Source: Qipengyuania gaetbuli
GTDB taxonomy: Bacteria; Pseudomonadota; Alphaproteobacteria; Sphingomonadales; Sphingomonadaceae
Assembly: GCF_009827315.1 (NCBI RefSeq)
Contig: NZ_WTYF01000004.1
Location: forward strand, 2,046,001 to 2,110,000
Length of the DNA: 64,000 nucleotides
Reading direction: 5' to 3'
Shown here: one piece after another, positions 28,290 to 40,839 of the stretch
Layout: each line of letters starts with the position of its first letter
Position numbering within the stretch: position 1 is the first letter of the stretch
Notes under the pieces: generated by a model
The model's database searches: none
What the model saw: the letters and a program-made list of their open reading frames with translations, nothing else
What the model was told of the DNA's origin: nothing
Position numbers and translations under genes: made by a program

Positions 28290-29765
28290 TCAACGCGACA
28301 TGAGGATTTGTCTTTTTGCGATCTGCAGCATCCAATCCTCGCTTTGGCCAATGGGAGTGGGAGCGATGAGGAAGTCGGGCACCACCCCCCTTGTCTCTTC
28401 TGACCCCGATGGACGCACCATGTAAGCCTTCGGATAGATAATGCTTGCACCTGAATGAGGCAGGTTGAAGCTCTCGACGGCTCCATACGTCGTCGGAACA
28501 TCGGCCGTTTCTTCGCCCACGATCGTCGCGATACCCAGATCCTGCATGAGTGCAGCAATTACGGCCGCATTGGAATAGCTATGCCGGTTCACCATCACCC
28601 ACACTCGGCCTCCGAATGCATTGTCGGCAATGGGTTGTGTTTCAGGTAGTTCGATGGACACTACCTCACCGTCTTCCGCATCCGTCAATGCCGCCGCTAT
28701 ACGGCCAGCGAGTGTCTCGTCATCACGAGGTCGATCAGACCACACGGCCTTGGTGTTTGGGCCTGCCCTCACCTCGTAGCGTGATGCAAAGCGATAAGGG
28801 TTGTCGATCAGCCGGGCAATGATGAGATCGGAAAAGCTGGCATCGCCGCCGCCGTTGTCGCGAAGGTCCATGATAAGGTCTTGCGCGCCGCTTTCGGCCA
28901 TTGCCGCAAAGGCTTCGCTGACGAAGGCGCGGAACGGTTCGATCATGTAGACATCGCCATCCTCGCCGCGCTCGGCTTGGGTGGCCGAGAACGGCCCCGG
29001 CTGGAGGTAGAAGATGCCATCCCCGAGGTCGCGGTGGATGCGTGCGCTAGCTTTTCGCTCGGGTCGCGGCAATGCGCGGGCATCCTGAAGCGCGTACATC
29101 TCACTAAAAGTCACGGGGTTGATACGATGCGAAACAGCTTTGCCATCAGGTGCGATGTAATCGACATCAAGATAAGCGACCGGTCCGAAAAGCAAGTACA
29201 GGTAAGCAGGCATCCCCATTTCGACTTGGGTACGCAGCAAGCGGACGGTATCGGCGGATACGATCTTTCTTACCTTGTTCTCGAACTCCTCAACCGGAAT
29301 GCCCGCAAGCGCCGTGATCCGCGACCCAGGTGGCAATGCATCGCTGGTCCCCGTCCAATTGTCGGTAATCATCGTGTCGCCCCGATAAGCGATCGAGAGT
29401 GGGATGATTTTCCCGTCGTTTCCGATATGGCCAAATACATCGGCCAGAGCTGCTTCGGTTTTCGAGTGTCCAATGTTCCCGAATGCCATCGCCTCATGCA
29501 GCATGAGATGGAATTCCGACCTTTTGATGGGCCCATCTATGCGCGCCAGCAACTGCTGCAGATGGGCTTCGTATTCAGCCTTGCTGCGCCGGGCAAAAAG
29601 ATTGACGTGTTCCTGCTGGAGCTTGGTGAAAAGCACCTGCAGATCTTCTCTGGCTTCCTGCGCTGTATAGCAGTTGCTGCAGCCATCGGCAGTCTGTGCA
29701 GAGACCGGTGCAATAATCCCGAGAAGGAACAACGGAATAAACGAGCGGATCAAACCATGAAGCAT
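28290..29765 (-). CDS. S41-family (C-terminal processing peptidase-like) protease
   Basis: A 491-residue exported protein with a signal peptide ending near VSAQ. The C-terminal half has the S41 landmarks DLRDNGGGDASFSD, VMVNRHSYSNAA (nucleophile Ser) and VGEETADVPTTYG. The catalytic Lys found after the GE-T turn in CtpA-type enzymes is not apparent, so it may belong to an S41 branch with another dyad or be altered in activity. Cys residues 29 and 32 follow the signal peptide closely. It is a single gene in a lower-GC patch and probably acts in the periplasm on proteins or peptides. Confidence 0.85.
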   Translation of the reverse strand: MLHGLIRSFIPLFLLGIIAPVSAQTADGCSNCYTAQEAREDLQVLFTKLQQEHVNLFARRSKAEYEAHLQQLLARIDGPIKRSEFHLMLHEAMAFGNIGHSKTEAALADVFGHIGNDGKIIPLSIAYRGDTMITDNWTGTSDALPPGSRITALAGIPVEEFENKVRKIVSADTVRLLRTQVEMGMPAYLYLLFGPVAYLDVDYIAPDGKAVSHRINPVTFSEMYALQDARALPRPERKASARIHRDLGDGIFYLQPGPFSATQAERGEDGDVYMIEPFRAFVSEAFAAMAESGAQDLIMDLRDNGGGDASFSDLIIARLIDNPYRFASRYEVRAGPNTKAVWSDRPRDDETLAGRIAAALTDAEDGEVVSIELPETQPIADNAFGGRVWVMVNRHSYSNAAVIAALMQDLGIATIVGEETADVPTTYGAVESFNLPHSGASIIYPKAYMVRPSGSEETRGVVPDFLIAPTPIGQSEDWMLQIAKRQILMSR

Positions 29766-29879
29766 AGTTTACGCCTATCAAGGTCCGCATACTGGTCAAC
29801 GTGAGGATGGACCACATTCCACGACATGGAGATCTGTGTCTCCTTTCGGGTCGATAGCGGACATTTGCCCGGCACATAC

Positions 29880-29912
29880 GAAAAGGGCGGCGCCATTCGG
29901 CACCGCCCTTCG
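29880..29912 (-). terminator. rho-independent terminator after rplL
   Basis: A near-perfect stem of about 11 bp (arms around 29884-29894 and 29899-29909, four-base loop). On the minus strand it is followed by TTTTCG. It lies about 40 bases beyond the rplL stop, the expected end of the rplJ-rplL transcript. Confidence 0.88.
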
Positions 29913-29951
29913 TGTGATCAGCGTAAGCTGTTCGAAGCGTAAGCGAAAAGC

Positions 29952-30329
29952 TTACTTCAGTTCGACGGTGCCGCCGGCTGCTTCGATCTTGGCCTTCACT
30001 TCTTCGGCTTCGGCCTTGTTCACGCCTTCCTTGAGCGCCTTCGGGGCGCCTTCGACGAGAGCCTTGGCTTCGGTCAGGCCCAGGCCGGTGATGGCACGGA
30101 CTTCCTTGATGACCTGGATCTTCTTGCCACCGTCGCCGGTGAGAATGACGTCGAATTCGTCCTTCTCTTCAGCAGCGGCGCCAGCGTCGCCACCACCAGC
30201 AGGTGCGGCAACGGCAACAGCAGCGGCGGCGCTAACGCCCCACTCTTCTTCGAGCGCCTTGGCAAGCTCAGCGGCTTCCATGACGGTCAGCTTCGACAGT
30301 TCTTCAACAAGCTTGGCGATATCGGCCAT
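29952..30329 (-). CDS. rplL: ribosomal protein L7/L12
   Basis: A 125-residue stalk protein of the large ribosomal subunit, present as dimers bound to L10, that recruits translation factors. An N-terminal dimerisation domain and an Ala/Gly-rich hinge (~residues 35-52) precede the conserved C-terminal domain with [20 protein letters not shown] and [20 protein letters not shown]. It is cotranscribed with rplJ, with an 81-base gap, and followed by a strong terminator. In most bacteria rpoB follows directly; here rpoB is 6.3 kb away on the other strand. Confidence 0.98.
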   Translation of the reverse strand: MADIAKLVEELSKLTVMEAAELAKALEEEWGVSAAAAVAVAAPAGGGDAGAAAEEKDEFDVILTGDGGKKIQVIKEVRAITGLGLTEAKALVEGAPKALKEGVNKAEAEEVKAKIEAAGGTVELK

Positions 30330-30410
30330 GATGTTTCACTCCAAATAATAGGCCGGGGTGCCGGATAGGCTCTGCCCCGATGAATATGTGTTCTAAGCGA
30401 GAACCAGCTC

Positions 30411-30926
30411 TTACGCGGCTTCCGTGGCGGCATATGCGCCGAAGACACGAGCGAGCTTGCTTGCGGGTGCGTTGACGAGCTGGACAACCTTGGTTGCCGG
30501 CGCGTTGACGAGGCCCACGATCTTGCCACGCAGCTCGTCGAGGCTCGGCATCGAGGCGAGTGCCTTGACCCCTGCTTCGTCGAGCACGGTCGCGCCCATC
30601 GATCCACCGACGATTTCAAGCTTGTCGGTGGTCTTGGCGAAGTCCACCACGGCCTTGGCCGCAGCGACCGGATCCTCGGAATAACCGAGGGCGGTCGGAC
30701 CCGACAGGTACTCTTCGAGACCTGCGTAGTCGGTGTCCTTCAGCGCGAGCTTGGCGAGACGGTTCTTCGCAACCTTGTAGGACGCACCGGCTTCACGCAT
30801 CTTCGTGCGCAGTTCGGTCGACTGGGCGACCGAAAGGCCCAGGTTGCGGGTCACGACGACCACGCCAGCCTGGTTGAAGACTTCGCTGAGCTGGGCGACC
30901 GAATCGGCTTTCTGCGAACGATCCAT
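30411..30926 (-). CDS. rplJ: ribosomal protein L10
   Basis: A 171-residue protein that anchors the L7/L12 dimers to 23S rRNA. It starts [13 protein letters not shown] and contains [18 protein letters not shown] and [20 protein letters not shown], typical of L10. I chose the ATG at 30926, preceded at good spacing by AAGGAG; the frame extends five codons upstream without support. L10-L7/L12 normally represses its own translation by binding the mRNA leader, and the leader here contains stem-loop candidates. Its usual upstream partners rplK-rplA are not adjacent. Confidence 0.98.
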   Translation of the reverse strand: MDRSQKADSVAQLSEVFNQAGVVVVTRNLGLSVAQSTELRTKMREAGASYKVAKNRLAKLALKDTDYAGLEEYLSGPTALGYSEDPVAAAKAVVDFAKTTDKLEIVGGSMGATVLDEAGVKALASMPSLDELRGKIVGLVNAPATKVVQLVNAPASKLARVFGAYAATEAA

Positions 30927-31248
30927 GCCATACTCCTTCACTATGACCCCGCCGGAATGGACCGGCGAAATCGGCTACGTTTGTCCATGCTGCAAACTGC
31001 AACACGGGCGAGTCCGTTGAGGGGGAAGGAGTGCGCCAATTGGCGCGAAACAACGGCTTACCCATGATCGGGCGCACCGCCGGAAAATCTCTGTTCCCCG
31101 TCTAGGCTGGAAATTAAGGTCGGGCAGATCCCGGCCACCAACTGTCTCGGACGGATGATCGGCAGTGCCTTGCGGCCTTACCGAGCGGGGCGGCCTTTAG
31201 CGTTTCCCGGCTGCGAGTCAAGTATTCGCGAGGCCGCCCGCATTGGTC
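30927..31248 (-). promoter_or_regulatory. rplJ promoter and leader region
   Basis: 322 bases without a gene. On the minus strand TTGACT (31216-31221) is followed after 16 bases by TAAAGG (31194-31199), a plausible but imperfect promoter. Two inverted repeats lie in the presumed leader. One is a perfect 14-bp palindrome with GCGCC arms and AATT centre at 31033-31046. The other is a 6-bp-arm hairpin at 30950-30967 just before the Shine-Dalgarno sequence. These may form the L10 autoregulatory leader, although the classical L10 kink-turn was not verified. Confidence 0.5.
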
Positions 31249-32328
31249 TCACATGGCGGAAAGACGTGCCCTGACGCCTGCAATGGCCTCCGCCAGCTGG
31301 GGTTCGGGGAAATGCGGCTGGGCCAGTTCCATGATCCGCAGCGCCGATGCCAGCATCGCCCGGCCTTCGCCCGCCTCGATCGAGCGGTAATAGCCCCAGA
31401 TCGCCACCAGCGGCACATCGAGGCGCGGGTCCTTTGCCGCGAGCGCTGCCGCAAGCGGTGCCTCGTCGCCAGCGATCGCGCGGGCGACCAGCATGACGCT
31501 GCGCTCGTCCGACCACGCTTCGCGGGCCACGGGGGTCTTGCCCATGGCTCGCACCAGCGCATCGCTTGCCGCGCCGACCGAAAACGGGTTCTGGCCGGTG
31601 ACCACCCTGCCGTCGACCTCGACATGGGGCAGCATCATCGGTGCCTCGCCGAAGCGCGCGCCGACCGAGCGCAGCTCGCTTTCGAGCAGGAAGGGGAAAT
31701 GCTTGACCCAGCGCTTGCCGAACAGGGCCTCTTCTTCGTCGGTGAAGCCCGCCAGCCTGCGCCCTTCCGCCCACGGGGTTCCGTCGTCGCGGAGCATGCG
31801 GGCGAAGACCGCGGGGCCGTGACAGACCGCCGCCACCACGCCGCCGCGGCTTTCGGTCTCGGCGAGCAGCCCCTGCAGCACCTGCGAGAAAGGAAGGTCG
31901 AACATCGCGCCCTTGCCGCCGATCACCATGACGGCGCCGTATTGGCCGCCCATCGCCGGATCGAGCCGCAGGGTCTGCCCGAGCTTCGCGCTCGCCTCCA
32001 CATCGGCGAGGAAGGCGGCATTGTAGGACTTGGCAGGATCGTAGCCGTCGGGTTCGACAGCGCCTCCCGCGGGGCTGGCGATATCGGCGGCAAGGCCGTT
32101 CGCTTTCAGGACCAGCCAGGCCTGCGCCAGTTCGTCCATCTCGAAACCGGGCTGGACCTGCCCCTTCTCCGTGCCCGCGCTGCGGCCATGGCTGCTGACG
32201 ACGAGCAGAACGCGCTGGGGCAGTTCTGCCGGGGAAGCGGCTTCGTCCGGCTGCCGGGCGGCGGCCTGTCCGGGGGCGGCAAGGGAAACGAGGGCGCAGG
32301 CAATCGCGGCGGAAAGGCGTAGGGTCAT
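31249..32328 (-). CDS. exported DJ-1/PfpI-family protein
   Basis: A 359-residue protein with a cleavable signal peptide (to about AARQ, residue 26) and a DJ-1/PfpI domain. The segment AGTEKGQVQPGFEMDELAQ carries the expected acidic residue (Glu63), and AAVCHGPAVFA holds the nucleophile-elbow Cys169 next to His170. Family members include chaperones, glyoxalases and amidases; the substrate here is unknown. The C-terminal ~100 residues extend beyond the core domain. I chose the ATG at 32328, which begins the signal peptide. It lies 91 bases after the HTH gene on the same strand and may be cotranscribed with it. Confidence 0.83.
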   Translation of the reverse strand: MTLRLSAAIACALVSLAAPGQAAARQPDEAASPAELPQRVLLVVSSHGRSAGTEKGQVQPGFEMDELAQAWLVLKANGLAADIASPAGGAVEPDGYDPAKSYNAAFLADVEASAKLGQTLRLDPAMGGQYGAVMVIGGKGAMFDLPFSQVLQGLLAETESRGGVVAAVCHGPAVFARMLRDDGTPWAEGRRLAGFTDEEEALFGKRWVKHFPFLLESELRSVGARFGEAPMMLPHVEVDGRVVTGQNPFSVGAASDALVRAMGKTPVAREAWSDERSVMLVARAIAGDEAPLAAALAAKDPRLDVPLVAIWGYYRSIEAGEGRAMLASALRIMELAQPHFPEPQLAEAIAGVRARLSAM

Positions 32329-32419
32329 CGGAAAATCCTTTTCGGTAGGGCGCAAGACAGCTGCCGGCGCCGCTGGGGCGCCGGGCCTTGCTGTTTCCTG
32401 TGTCGGGTTCGGGGGTGGC

Positions 32420-32617
32420 TTAGTCCTGCCGGTAGGCGAGCAAGTCGCCAGGCTGGCAGTCGAGTTCGCGGCAGATCGCTTCAAGCGTGGAGAAGCGGAT
32501 CGCCTTGGCCTTGCCGGTCTTGAGGATCGACAGATTGGCGAGGGTGAGGCCGACGCGTTCCGCCAGTTCGGTGAGCGTCATGCGGCGGTCGTGGAGCAGG
32601 TCGTCGAGCTTGACCAT
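32420..32617 (-). CDS. small XRE-family HTH regulator (YozG-like)
   Basis: A 65-residue Cro/CI-type DNA-binding protein made almost entirely of a helix-turn-helix (MTLTELAERVGLTLANLSIL, then FSTLEAICRELDCQPGDLL). It matches the short YozG-like regulators that typically sit beside DUF2975 membrane proteins. It lies 29 bases after the DUF2975 gene in the same leftward operon. It is a good candidate to repress this operon through the repeated AT-rich site at the promoter near 33360-33420. Confidence 0.9.
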   Translation of the reverse strand: MVKLDDLLHDRRMTLTELAERVGLTLANLSILKTGKAKAIRFSTLEAICRELDCQPGDLLAYRQD

Positions 32618-32646
32618 GATTGCGGTTCCTTCTGAAGCGGCGCCCA

Positions 32647-33186
32647 TCACACGGTCCCTTCCAGGTCGGCGCGCATTTCGGTTCCCTTGCGGAAGACGCG
32701 GGCGAGGATGAATAGGGTGACGACCATGATGACGCCGCTGAGGTCGAATGACATGTCCATTGTGGCGTCGGTCTCTTCCATCAGCTTCGAGATGTAGAGG
32801 CCGGCTCCTGCCGCCGGGATGGCGAGCACCTGGATGCCGAGCATCAGCCACGCCATGGAGGTGAGGCGCTGGGCGTTCTCCGGCTTGAACGGATCGCCTT
32901 CGCCGACCGTGTCGACGATGCGCCGCATTCGGTCGAGGAATAGGAAGGCCATCACGACGATCGCCATGGCGAGCAGCATGACCAGCACTACGGCGAGCGT
33001 GGGGAAGACGAAGTCGGGATTGCCGAGTTCGGCGCGGACTTCGACGGTCGCCTTGTCGCGCAGGAAGACCACCAGCGGGATGCCGACCACGAGGACAGCG
33101 GCGGCAAAGCCCATGATGGCCTGGCCGATCAGGATGATGATCCGGCCGATCGCGAGCAGCGGGTCGTTGGGAATGATGCGGGCCAT
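32647..33186 (-). CDS. DUF2975-family membrane protein
   Basis: A 179-residue integral membrane protein with four hydrophobic helices (~residues 18-42, 62-85, 110-132 and 148-165). A conserved cytoplasmic loop DRMRRIVDTVGEGDPFKPEN precedes the third helix and is the typical DUF2975 feature. DUF2975 proteins are usually encoded with a YozG-like HTH protein, as here, and may act as a membrane partner that senses a signal or sequesters the regulator. Molecular function is not established. Confidence 0.88.
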   Translation of the reverse strand: MARIIPNDPLLAIGRIIILIGQAIMGFAAAVLVVGIPLVVFLRDKATVEVRAELGNPDFVFPTLAVVLVMLLAMAIVVMAFLFLDRMRRIVDTVGEGDPFKPENAQRLTSMAWLMLGIQVLAIPAAGAGLYISKLMEETDATMDMSFDLSGVIMVVTLFILARVFRKGTEMRADLEGTV

Positions 33187-33208
33187 GGCTGGTCCTTTCT
33201 CTACCGGG

Positions 33209-33337
33209 TCAGGCGATCAGCGGCGTGGAAACCACCGCCATCTGGGCGGACGGCACGGTCACGACCGTCTGGACCGAAACGAGGGTGATGACGATGGCGG
33301 CAAGCGCCGCGGCAAAGTGGGACTGGAAACGGGACAT
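33209..33337 (-). CDS. 42-residue membrane or secreted peptide heading the DUF2975 operon
   Basis: A short frame: ATG at 33337, stop at 33209-33211. The peptide starts MSRFQSHFAAALAAIVITLV, a basic start then a hydrophobic helix, and continues with a 20-residue polar tail rich in Val, Thr and Ser. A strong AAGGAG (33346-33351 on the minus strand) lies 8 bases before the ATG, and a good promoter lies just upstream, so it is very likely translated. It is the first gene of the operon, 22 bases before DUF2975. It could be a signal-anchor peptide or a secreted small protein. Confidence 0.72.
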   Translation of the reverse strand: MSRFQSHFAAALAAIVITLVSVQTVVTVPSAQMAVVSTPLIA

Positions 33338-33354
33338 TTATCGATCTCCTTGCA

Positions 33355-33425
33355 TCTCAATATCGATAATCAATAATCCGATCCGCACTTATTGTCAATC
33401 AATAATATCGAAAAACAATATGTGG
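33355..33425 (-). promoter_or_regulatory. promoter with repeated operator-like motifs
   Basis: On the minus strand TTGACA (33393-33398), a 17-base spacer and TATTGA (33370-33375) make a good sigma-70 promoter for the peptide/DUF2975/HTH operon. TATTGATT occurs twice, overlapping the -35 and the -10, and TCGATATT also occurs twice, once beside each copy. The block is strikingly AT-rich in a GC-rich genome. It is probably the operator for the co-encoded HTH regulator. Confidence 0.72.
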
Positions 33426-33528
33426 CTTAGCGAGAGGCGATAAATGGGCCTTGGGCAGGCCCCAAGCGCAGGGTTTGGCAGCCGCCCCGCTTCCCTCTAT
33501 AAGGGGCGCAGGGGGAGGGCTGGTCTTC

Positions 33529-34212
33529 ATGGTTTTCCGGATGCTGTTCGTCAGGCTGACGGTGTTCTACCTCGTCGTGACCGGCGCGGTGCTGGGGGTG
33601 GTGGCGCTCGATCCGTCGCTGTCACATTTCCTGCCCATCGGCGGCGCGCAGACGCTGCTCAGCGCGACCTCCGGCGATCCGCTCGGCGGGGTGCAGATCG
33701 GGGCGGAAAAGGTCGCCAACCTCGGCAGTTCGATCCTCTGGCTGTTCGTCGCCGTGGCCGGGGCGATGCTGACGACGATCCCGGTCACCTGGACCTACAT
33801 GGCCAGCCGCAACCGTGCGGAATACGACCAGGCGCTGGTCGAGACGATGATCGTCCTGCCCATCGCCGTGACCGCGATCGTGGTCATGGTCCACAACTCG
33901 CTGGCGCTGGCGTTTTCGCTTGCGGGCATCGTGGGCGGCGTGCGCTTCCGCAACACGCTCAAGAGTTCGGGCGATGCGATCTACATCCTCCTCGCCATCG
34001 GCATCGGGCTGGCCGCCGGTATCGGCGCGCTGGAAATCGCGCTCGTGATGACCGTGATGTTCAACTACGCCTTCGCGCTGCTCTGGATGGCGGATTACGG
34101 GGCCAAGGACGGCACCCACCGCTACCTGCGTTCGCCCGAGGCCTCTGCCGGCGGCAAGGATGCGGACACCGACCGCCACGACCAGTCGGGCGAAGGCAGC
34201 GAGGTGGGCTGA
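33529..34212 (+). CDS. DUF4956-family membrane protein
   Basis: A 227-residue protein with about four or five transmembrane segments. The segment FSLAGIVGGVRFRNTLKSSG followed by a hydrophobic IYILLAIGIGLAAG stretch is the DUF4956 signature. The C-terminal ~30 residues are charged and disordered-looking. I chose the ATG at 33529, preceded by a GGGGGAGGG stretch; the frame runs further upstream without support. In other bacteria DUF4956 genes often accompany CotH-like or VTC-type genes; here a CotH-like gene lies next door on the opposite strand, 10 bases away tail to tail. Function unknown. Confidence 0.8.
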   Translation: MVFRMLFVRLTVFYLVVTGAVLGVVALDPSLSHFLPIGGAQTLLSATSGDPLGGVQIGAEKVANLGSSILWLFVAVAGAMLTTIPVTWTYMASRNRAEYDQALVETMIVLPIAVTAIVVMVHNSLALAFSLAGIVGGVRFRNTLKSSGDAIYILLAIGIGLAAGIGALEIALVMTVMFNYAFALLWMADYGAKDGTHRYLRSPEASAGGKDADTDRHDQSGEGSEVG

Positions 34213-34222
34213 ACGCCCGCCC

Positions 34223-35248
34223 TCAGCGGCACTTCTTCAGCAGCTTCTTGCCGATCGTTTCCTCGTCCTCGATGTCCTCATAGAAGCTCGCGAGGTATTT
34301 CGTCATGGCTGCCACGGTCCCCGCATCGGCTTCGGGCGTTGCAGCTAGGCTCGCTTCGAACTGGCTTCGCAAGGCGCGCATCCGTGCCGCTGCCGCAGGA
34401 ACGAGGTCGTTGAACGAACAGAAACCGCGATAGACGCGAGTGCGCACCGAATAGGTGCCGAGCTCCGGATTGGGTACGGCATAACCTGCATCCACCAGCC
34501 CCGAATTGTCGAAATCATAGGGCACGGGCACCAACGCGCTGCGGGCCTCCTTGCTCGCTCCGAACAGGCGCGAGTTGTGGCAGCAATCGGTCTTCGTCGG
34601 GCCGAGTACCATCGCCCAGTCGGTATTTCCGATCATGTACTGGAACAGCGCGTAGCGGGCGGCATCCTCGCGGTCGACCTGTGCGAGCGGGGTGTCGCCC
34701 ACGTCCAGTTCCTTCAGGCCCAGCCGCCGGGCCGCATCGTCCCCGTCCTCGATGAAGAAGGCCAGCCGGCGCGCATATTCGCTCTCGCCGTCGCGGTAGC
34801 TGACGCGGACCAGCCGGACCCTGAAGCTTTCCGGCGTCAGGACGTTGTAGAGCCGGTAGGCGGCATATTCGCGCAGCATGGTCTGTTCGGCGCTCTCGCT
34901 GTCGCGGCAATGGGTGACGAGCTTGATGCTGCCCTGCCGGTGGAACAGCGAGGACTCGTCCGGCTTGGCATCGAAACGTACCCTCAATGGCGGGAAGCGG
35001 CACAGTTCCTTCAGGCGCCGCGAATTGCCGCGGGCGGACAGCTGGATGGCATGGCTCTCGCCAGAGGCCGACAAGGTGGCGGGGTGGGGATCGGTCGATT
35101 TCTCGCCCCGCGCGACGATCTCGCGGATAGGTCCGTCGAGCGTGAGCTCGAGGATTTCGTCGGAGGCGAAGAGCGGGGTGGCCTCGCCCTGTGCGATGGC
35201 AGGTGGGGCAATGCAGGCAAAGGCGAAGGCGAGGGCGAGACGTTTCAT
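34223..35248 (-). CDS. exported CotH-kinase-like protein
   Basis: A 341-residue protein with a signal peptide ending at AIAQ (residue 20). It has an atypical-kinase layout like CotH: SIKLVTHC (Lys109), LREYAAYRLYN with a Glu that could pair with the Lys, GNTDW (Asp210) and PYDFDNSG (Asp245/Asp247) as possible metal-binding residues. No database comparison was possible, so the kinase call rests on these motifs and their order. Its ATG overlaps the stop of the upstream phosphatase gene by four bases, so the two are translationally coupled and probably work on the same target outside the cytoplasm. Confidence 0.6.
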   Translation of the reverse strand: MKRLALAFAFACIAPPAIAQGEATPLFASDEILELTLDGPIREIVARGEKSTDPHPATLSASGESHAIQLSARGNSRRLKELCRFPPLRVRFDAKPDESSLFHRQGSIKLVTHCRDSESAEQTMLREYAAYRLYNVLTPESFRVRLVRVSYRDGESEYARRLAFFIEDGDDAARRLGLKELDVGDTPLAQVDREDAARYALFQYMIGNTDWAMVLGPTKTDCCHNSRLFGASKEARSALVPVPYDFDNSGLVDAGYAVPNPELGTYSVRTRVYRGFCSFNDLVPAAAARMRALRSQFEASLAATPEADAGTVAAMTKYLASFYEDIEDEETIGKKLLKKCR

Positions 35249-36309
35249 CGGGGCGCTCCTTCGGACAATATCCGGCTGGTCCACGAGCCGTCGGTTTCTC
35301 GCTGGTGGGCAGTGATGCGATCGCCTGCGATTTCGAGGTAGGAGGCGGGGCCGCCGTAGTGGCGCGAAATGCCGGTATCGATGCGCAGCAACCTGCCGCC
35401 GAGGTCGTCCGCGATGCCGTCTCGCGAGGGCGTATGGGCGACAACCAGCCGCTGTGCGCCATAACGGGCGAGGACCGCTGCCAGCTCTTCTTCGCGCGAT
35501 AGCCTGGCGGACTGGGGCTCGGTGTCATCGGCCTCGCGGACGACGTTGCCGCGATACCACAAGGGGCCGAGCGGATCATCGAGCACGCTCCTGTCGACCT
35601 CGTCCCCGGGGGCGAGCGCGGCCTGGTGGCGGCGGTTGATCGCCGCGACATCCTCTGCCGACCGCTCTGCGCTGATGCCGCCATGCGCGAAGAGGGTCGG
35701 CCCCAATTGCACCACGGCAGGCAGGGTCGCGGCCCAGAGGCCCAGCTCGCCCCCGGCGCGCCAGCTGCGCCGGTGCTCGATCATGCCGAGCGGCGTCTCG
35801 GCCAGCCAGCGCCGCTTGATCTCGTCGATCGGCAGGTCGGGTTTCTCCGCCCGGTAAAGCTCGGCCAGCCGGTCGCGCTGGGTGGCCCAGACATCCAGCC
35901 TCACCGAGCGCGAGCGGCGGTCGCGGAACGCCTCGTATTCGCCGGGATGGACGTAGCGCAGGTCGCCCGTGACGTTCATTGCCTCGTGATTGCCGAGGAG
36001 GACGATGACCTGCCCGCCGGCCGCAGGCGCTTCTCCGGCCAGCCGTTGCAGCTGGCGGATAATCCTGAGCGAATCCGGTCCGCGGTCGGTGATGTCGCCC
36101 ATCTGGACCAGCGTCGTCCCGCCGCCCGACCAGCCGCCCTTCACATCGACGATGCCTGCAGCGCGGGCGATCTCCTCCCATGCCTCGTAATCGCCGTGAA
36201 GGTCGCCCACCGCCACGATACGGGCAGGCGGAGCAGGCGCGGCGTCCTGCGCTGCCAGCGCGAATGGCGCGAGCAGCAGGCTTGCCAGCAGGACCAGCAG
36301 TCGCAGCAT
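35245..36309 (-). CDS. exported PPP-family metallophosphatase
   Basis: A 354-residue protein with a signal peptide (hydrophobic residues ~4-17). It carries the ordered metal-binding motifs of PPP-type phosphatases: GDLHGDYEAWEE, GDITDRG, GNHEAMN and later LFAHGGIS and VVAHTPS. The layout resembles the Shewanella-like bacterial phosphatases. The signal peptide places it in the periplasm. It overlaps the CotH-like gene (ATGA) as the first gene of a two-gene unit. I chose the ATG at 36309 because it begins the signal peptide. Confidence 0.85.
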   Translation of the reverse strand: MLRLLVLLASLLLAPFALAAQDAAPAPPARIVAVGDLHGDYEAWEEIARAAGIVDVKGGWSGGGTTLVQMGDITDRGPDSLRIIRQLQRLAGEAPAAGGQVIVLLGNHEAMNVTGDLRYVHPGEYEAFRDRRSRSVRLDVWATQRDRLAELYRAEKPDLPIDEIKRRWLAETPLGMIEHRRSWRAGGELGLWAATLPAVVQLGPTLFAHGGISAERSAEDVAAINRRHQAALAPGDEVDRSVLDDPLGPLWYRGNVVREADDTEPQSARLSREEELAAVLARYGAQRLVVAHTPSRDGIADDLGGRLLRIDTGISRHYGGPASYLEIAGDRITAHQRETDGSWTSRILSEGAPR

Positions 36310-36657
36310 GCGTCCTCCCCCTTGCGAAGCCCTGCCCATAGCATATTTTTGCGACCTGCGAGGCCTGCCTGTCGTTACGTCGCAGGGCGTTTGACAAAGC
36401 CCCTGCGCCTTCCTAAATGCCCCTCGACCGCACGCTTCGAGCGAGTCCGATTCATGCGCGGGTTTCGGACACAGGATGGAAGCGGCGTTTCCATATCGCG
36501 ACGCTTTTTAACGAGCTGCAGCCGCCGCCCCCACGGGCGTGTCATCGCTGCGGCCTTTTTGCGTCTCGCGATACGGTTCTCACGCGCATGAGACATCTGA
36601 TTGGCAGTCCTGTCCGCGCGGGGCTGCAAGCACACGAAAAGAGGCACGAGCTCCTTT
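36310..36657 (+). promoter_or_regulatory. rpoBC promoter and leader
   Basis: 348 bases without a gene between the divergent phosphatase gene and rpoB. TTGACA at 36391-36396, a 17-base spacer and TAAATG at 36414-36419 form a strong sigma-70 promoter on the plus strand. Transcription would start near 36426, giving an rpoB leader of about 230 bases. No ribosomal protein gene lies between this promoter and rpoB. Confidence 0.78.
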
Positions 36658-40839
<4,182 letters not shown>

